DNA from: Lentzea aerocolonigenes
GTDB taxonomy: Bacteria > Actinomycetota > Actinomycetes > Mycobacteriales > Pseudonocardiaceae
Direction of reading: 5' to 3'
Assembly (NCBI RefSeq): GCF_000955955.1
Contig: NZ_JYJG01000244.1
Coordinates: 1-38,693 of the forward strand
DNA: 38,693 bases
Shown here: piece after piece, positions 35,953 through 38,693 of the stretch
Numbering within the stretch: the stretch's first letter is position 1
Layout: every line of letters starts with the position of its first letter
Position numbers and translations under genes: made by a program
Notes under the pieces: model-generated
The model's input: the letters and a program-made list of their open reading frames with translations, nothing else
Database searches by the model: none
Told to the model about the DNA's origin: nothing

Positions 35953-36026
35953 GTGACCGAAGCCGAAGCAGTCGAGGCGCCAGGTTGTGGTCCTGGTCGA
36001 AGCCGGTGCGAGTCCGGTCGGTCACC
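35953..36026 (+). tRNA. tRNA-His-like (anticodon GTG), unusual elbow
   Basis: Acceptor GTGACCG with CGGTCAC, discriminator C36026, and CCA encoded at 36027-36029. Anticodon stem CCAGG/CCTGG with loop TTGTGGT, anticodon GTG at 35987-35989. T stem GCCGG/CCGGT, but loop TGCGAGT has G at position 55 instead of U, and the D loop (GAAGCAGTCGA) has no GG pair, so the usual G18-U55 and G19 contact of the elbow is lost on both sides. Position 8 is A, not U. The base before the acceptor (T35952) is not the G-1 that histidyl-tRNA synthetase needs. It starts two bases after tRNA-Gln. Confidence 0.75.
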
Positions 36027-36030
36027 CCAT

Positions 36031-36099
36031 CGCGCGTGATCCGGTGATCACTTGGGTCTCATAAGCCCGAGGTGCCTGGTTCAACACCAGGACGCGCGA
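36031..36099 (+). tRNA. tRNA-Met-like (anticodon CAT), reduced D arm
   Basis: Acceptor CGCGCGT (36031-36037) with ACGCGCG (36092-36098) and discriminator A36099; an outer T36030-A36099 pair is possible. The D stem GATC/GATC starts directly after the acceptor, with no positions 8-9, and has a loop of only four bases, CGGT. The anticodon stem TGGGT/GCCCG holds loop CTCATAA with CAT at 36060-36062. T stem CCTGG/CCAGG with a normal loop TTCAACA. CAT could also be an isoleucine tRNA precursor (lysidine-modified), but A73 and the Met in the leader favour Met. Starts at most one base after the CCA of tRNA-His. Confidence 0.75.
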
Positions 36100-36102
36100 T
36101 AC

Positions 36103-36172
36103 GACCCACGTCACGACGGTCGTGTGACGGTCTGCAAAGCCGGAGGACTGGGTTCGACTCCCAGGTGGGTCT
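36103..36172 (+). tRNA. tRNA-Cys (anticodon GCA), short D arm
   Basis: A 70-nt cloverleaf. Acceptor GACCCAC with GTGGGTC, discriminator T36172, the cysteine identity base, then encoded CCA at 36173-36175. D stem CACG/CGTG with a five-base loop ACGGT. The anticodon loop CTGCAAA gives GCA at 36134-36136; its stem has four pairs with an A-G at the bottom. Variable region AGGA, T stem CTGGG/CCCAG with loop TTCGACT. Position 8 is G, not U. It reads TGT and TGC, both present in the leader. It lies over the antisense 3' end of the IMPase-like gene. Confidence 0.85.
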
Positions 36173-36878
36173 CCAGGTGATCGAGGAGCACGTCGTGCAG
36201 GACGTCGTTGGTGGCCAGCACGACGCCCTCCTCGATCACCGTCACGCGCCCACCCGCCTCCCGCACGAGCACCGCCAGGCACGCCAGGTCGAACCGGTCC
36301 ACGCCCGAGGCGAACACCGCGTCCACCTCGCCGGTCACCAGTTGCAGCACCGACACGTCGCCGTCGACGACGACGCATGTCCTCAACACCGGTTTCCTCT
36401 TGCCGTGCAGGCACACCCTGGCTCCGTCCAGAGCGTCTCGCGTGGACACCCGGCCCTCGGTCTCCCGTCCGTTCGCGATCACCCGGCACCCGATCCCGCG
36501 CCCGGCCGCCATCGTGATGCCCATCGACGGCAACGCGGACACCGCGAGCGCCGGTCCGTGTTCGTCCTCCATCGCCAGGTCCACCGAGTAGGTCGGCTTC
36601 CCGGCCACGAAGCGGGCGGTGCCGCTGATCGGGTCGATCAGCCAGCGCCGTCCCGAAGTCCCCGTCCGCTCCGGGCGTTCCTCGCCGGCGACACCGTCGC
36701 CCGGCACCGCCTCGGCCAGCCGTCTGCGCACCAGGTCCTCGACCGCCAGATCGGTCGACGTGACCACGCTGCCGTCGTGCTTGTACCGCACGTGAACGGT
36801 GTCCGAGCCGAACGCCTGCTCTGCCATCTCTCCTGCCTGGCGAACGATGTCCAACGCCAGGCGCATGTCGGTCCACAT
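36111..36878 (-). CDS. Inositol monophosphatase family protein with altered metal site
   Basis: A 255-residue protein of the IMPase/FBPase superfamily, which dephosphorylates sugar or inositol phosphates with Mg. Visible are the TSTDLAVED segment, AGEERPE (the Glu of the first metal site, about 66-67), and WLIDPISGTARF at about 79-90. The family motif there is DPIDGT; here the second Asp is Ser85. The second motif, usually WDxAAG, appears as FDLACLAVLVREAGG. A missing metal ligand suggests loss or change of activity. The last 19 residues (HLGVEPSPPALQTVTRPS) are encoded on the strand opposite tRNA-Cys and look unlike the family, so the gene end was probably remodelled when the array arrived. 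ATG 36878 or 36866 may start it. Confidence 0.78.
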   Translation of the reverse strand: MWTDMRLALDIVRQAGEMAEQAFGSDTVHVRYKHDGSVVTSTDLAVEDLVRRRLAEAVPGDGVAGEERPERTGTSGRRWLIDPISGTARFVAGKPTYSVDLAMEDEHGPALAVSALPSMGITMAAGRGIGCRVIANGRETEGRVSTRDALDGARVCLHGKRKPVLRTCVVVDGDVSVLQLVTGEVDAVFASGVDRFDLACLAVLVREAGGRVTVIEEGVVLATNDVLHDVLLDHLETHLGVEPSPPALQTVTRPS

Positions 36879-36919
36879 GGTCCGGAAGCTTGGCGCCGGG
36901 TGCTCGCCGCCGGTAACTG

Positions 36920-36938
36920 ATGTAGCGTTGTGCTACAT
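36920..36938. promoter_or_regulatory. Palindromic operator over a leaderless promoter
   Basis: ATGTAGC at 36920-36926 and GCTACAT at 36932-36938 form a perfect 7-bp inverted repeat with a 5-bp centre. Its right arm includes the first two bases of the regulator's ATG. TAGCGT at 36923-36928 fits a -10 box eight bases before the ATG, so the mRNA should be leaderless and the operator would lie on the promoter itself. Confidence 0.7.
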
Positions 36939-37911
36939 GATCGAGTTCGTGCTCGGTGAGTCCGACCTGGTCGACGTGCGGTTCGCCGTCTCACCGCTGA
37001 ACGAGCTCACGCTCAGCCTGCGCGTGCTCAAGAACCCGGCCCGCCACCCGCTGCACCTGCCGTTCGCCCGCCGGATCCGGGACGTCGACACCGAGGTCCT
37101 GCTGGCGCTGTCCAACGAGCGCGGCTGGACACCGGACTTCCTCAGCCCCCGCCCGCACAGCCCGTTCACGCGGATCGAGGACGAGTTCGCCGCGCTCCGC
37201 GAGGTCTCCACGCGCACGATGCGACGCGACCTCCGCGCGGTGCTCGGCGACGTGCCCACCGTGCTGCGGGACCGCGACCGGATGCTCACGGCACTGGAGA
37301 ACTACTGGCAGGTGGCACTGGCCGGGCAGTGGGACCGGATGCGCGCGATCCTCGAAGCGGACATCGCGCACCGGGGCCGCGAGATGGTCCAGCACGGCCT
37401 CGCGGCGATGTTCTCCGGCATCTCCGAACGGATCACCTTCGTCAGTCCCGTCGTCCGGGTGCTCATCAAGGGCGCCGAGCCGCGGCGGGTGGAGGCAGGG
37501 GGACAGGGGATCACGCTGGTTCCCAGCCTGTTCGCGCTGCGCACGGCGGTACCCGTGGATCCGGGCGCGCGTCCGTTGCTGATCTACGCGGCTCGCGGAG
37601 CCGGCACGGTGTGGGAGTCCGGCCGCGCCCGTGGTCCCGCGGCACTGGCGGGCGTGCTCGGCCGGGTTCGTGCCGACCTGCTCGCCGAACTGGGCGAACC
37701 GCGGTCCTCCACCGACATCGCCCGGCACGCCGGCGTCACGACCTCCGCGGTGAACCAGCACCTGCGCGCGTTGCGCGATGCCGGTCTGCTCGCCTCCCAA
37801 CGACATGGCCGCAGCGTCGTCTACCTGCGCACCGAACTCGGGGAGGCCCTCGTTTCCCATTCACTGGGACGGGGAAGCAGTGCACCGGACCCGTCGTTTC
37901 ACCGGACATGA
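36937..37911 (+). CDS. Winged-helix transcription regulator, ArsR-like with N-terminal domain
   Basis: A 324-residue relative of the regulator at 31746-32666. The N-terminal part (IEFVLGESDLVDVRFAVSPLNELTLSLRVL, then HLPFARRIRDV) and the middle are the helical domain of this actinobacterial family; the C-terminal 75 residues form the winged helix (ADLLAELGEPRSSTDIARHAGVTTSAVNQHLRALRDAGLLASQRHGRSVVYLRT). ATG 36937 sits inside the right arm of a perfect palindrome and close to a -10 box, so it is likely leaderless and autoregulated. Its stop overlaps the start of the DUF1684 gene (ATGA), a tight pair. Confidence 0.85.
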   Translation: MIEFVLGESDLVDVRFAVSPLNELTLSLRVLKNPARHPLHLPFARRIRDVDTEVLLALSNERGWTPDFLSPRPHSPFTRIEDEFAALREVSTRTMRRDLRAVLGDVPTVLRDRDRMLTALENYWQVALAGQWDRMRAILEADIAHRGREMVQHGLAAMFSGISERITFVSPVVRVLIKGAEPRRVEAGGQGITLVPSLFALRTAVPVDPGARPLLIYAARGAGTVWESGRARGPAALAGVLGRVRADLLAELGEPRSSTDIARHAGVTTSAVNQHLRALRDAGLLASQRHGRSVVYLRTELGEALVSHSLGRGSSAPDPSFHRT

Positions 37912-38648
37912 GCTTCGCGGACGACTGGCAGACCTGGAAGACCGACCGGGAGAAGAGTCTGGCCGACCCGTACGGGTGGCTCGCGCTCGTCTCGCTCGAC
38001 TGGCTGGAGACGGCCCCACGCAGCTATGACGGCCTACCGGGCGAGTGGTGGCAAGACGACGACGCGGCGTACTGGCGAGACGGCGCGGGCACGCAGCGGT
38101 TCGAGCTCGTGCAGAGCGGCCCCGGTGAACGTGTCTCCGTGGGGGACGTTGAGGTCGAGATCGCGCGCCGCGGCGGCTATCTGATCCGCGTCCACGACCC
38201 GAAGGCCGAGGTGTTGCGGAACTTCCGCGGCGTGCCGTCGTACGAGCCGCAGCAGCAGTGGGTGCTCGAGGGTGTGTACGAACCGTTCGACACTCCGATC
38301 CCCACGACCGTCGGCGCGGTCGTTGAAGGCCTTAGCCACGTGTACGAGGCACCAGGCCGTGTGCGGTTCACGCACAACGGCACCGAGCACACGCTGACGG
38401 CGTTCAACGGACGCAACGGCGGCCTGAACATCCTCTTCACCGACGCCACGAGCGGCGTGACCACCTACGCGGCGAACCGATCTCTGAACGCGACCCCGAC
38501 CGGCGGCAAGGTCCTCCTCGACTTCAACCGCGCGACGAACCTGCCGTGCGCGTTCACCGACTTCGCCACCTGCCCGCTACCTCCCGCCGGCAACCACCTG
38601 CCGTTCGAGGTCGAGGCGGGCGAGAAGATTCCTCACGAGCGCTACTAG
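37908..38648 (+). CDS. DUF1684 family protein
   Basis: A 246-residue cytoplasmic protein of the DUF1684 family, recognised by the C-terminal stretch DFNRATNLPCAFTDFATCPLPPAGN and VEAGEKI, and by the N-terminal WLALVSLDWLE. No function is known; members are widespread in actinomycetes and Bacteroidetes. The start ATG overlaps the regulator's stop (ATGA), so it is translationally coupled and likely controlled by that regulator. The remaining 45 bp of the window to 38693 show no feature. Confidence 0.85.
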   Translation: MSFADDWQTWKTDREKSLADPYGWLALVSLDWLETAPRSYDGLPGEWWQDDDAAYWRDGAGTQRFELVQSGPGERVSVGDVEVEIARRGGYLIRVHDPKAEVLRNFRGVPSYEPQQQWVLEGVYEPFDTPIPTTVGAVVEGLSHVYEAPGRVRFTHNGTEHTLTAFNGRNGGLNILFTDATSGVTTYAANRSLNATPTGGKVLLDFNRATNLPCAFTDFATCPLPPAGNHLPFEVEAGEKIPHERY

Positions 38649-38693
38649 CGGCGCGACCCAGAACGTCGGCGGGTGATTCACGCTCAGTGGGAC

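Noticed and set aside
35878..36175. tRNA array as an attachment site of an integrated element
   Set aside because: No integrase, no direct repeat of a tRNA 3' end and no phage or plasmid genes are in the window.

Overview
The window reads as chromosomal DNA of a high-GC filamentous actinomycete, most likely of the Pseudonocardiaceae type (Lentzea, Saccharothrix or a relative). Third codon positions are almost all G or C, GTG and TTG starts are common, and the gene set is typical of such bacteria: an AfsR/SARP regulator, Ku, many secreted hydrolases with signal peptides, TetR and ArsR-like regulators. Genus is inferred; no ribosomal marker is present.

Left part (1-12 kb): a leftward oligopeptide ABC transporter operon (permease, permease, TTG-started lipoprotein, ATPase cut by the window edge) diverges from a SAM-dependent O-methyltransferase and a secreted GH79-like glycosidase. 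Next is a leftward pair, a short UvrA-like ABC ATPase and a siderophore-interacting flavoprotein, diverging from a TetR regulator across two copies of one palindromic operator. After it come a truncated tandem copy of a secreted alpha/beta hydrolase gene and the intact copy.

Middle (12-28 kb): a secreted PQQ-type beta-propeller whose ribosome site lies in a 14-bp hairpin, an AfsR-like regulator diverging from a PP2C phosphatase, Ku, a secreted SGNH hydrolase, a small SH3-like secreted protein, a metallophosphoesterase and an alpha/beta hydrolase overlapping tail to tail, and a coupled leftward polysaccharide operon: GH97, a 960-residue exported protein of unknown catalytic family, and GH105. 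GH105 acts on unsaturated uronides, so the unknown protein is a candidate polysaccharide lyase.

Right part (28-38.7 kb): a permuted NlpC/P60-like protein and a 52-residue membrane protein fired from one overlapping promoter, a TetR regulator with a perfect palindrome controlling an SDR and a frameshifted TetX-like monooxygenase, two relatives of one winged-helix regulator family, a TPR protein, a GH13 alpha-glucosidase with LacI-type operators, an IMPase-like protein and a DUF1684 protein.

The most striking element is at 35.77-36.18 kb. A 15-codon reading frame with a good ribosome site encodes (M)IQHMCHQHDWCSSA. It is followed by a possible antiterminator, an intrinsic terminator with a T tract, and then four almost abutting tRNA genes whose anticodons are Gln(CTG), His(GTG), Met(CAT) and Cys(GCA). 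Residues 3-6 of the leader are Q-H-M-C, the same four amino acids in the same order as the tRNA genes. Three of the four tRNAs have unusual elbows or D arms. This looks like a tRNA array under ribosome-mediated attenuation by the very tRNAs it encodes, a self-sensing tRNA back-up or repair-of-supply system that I do not know from the literature.
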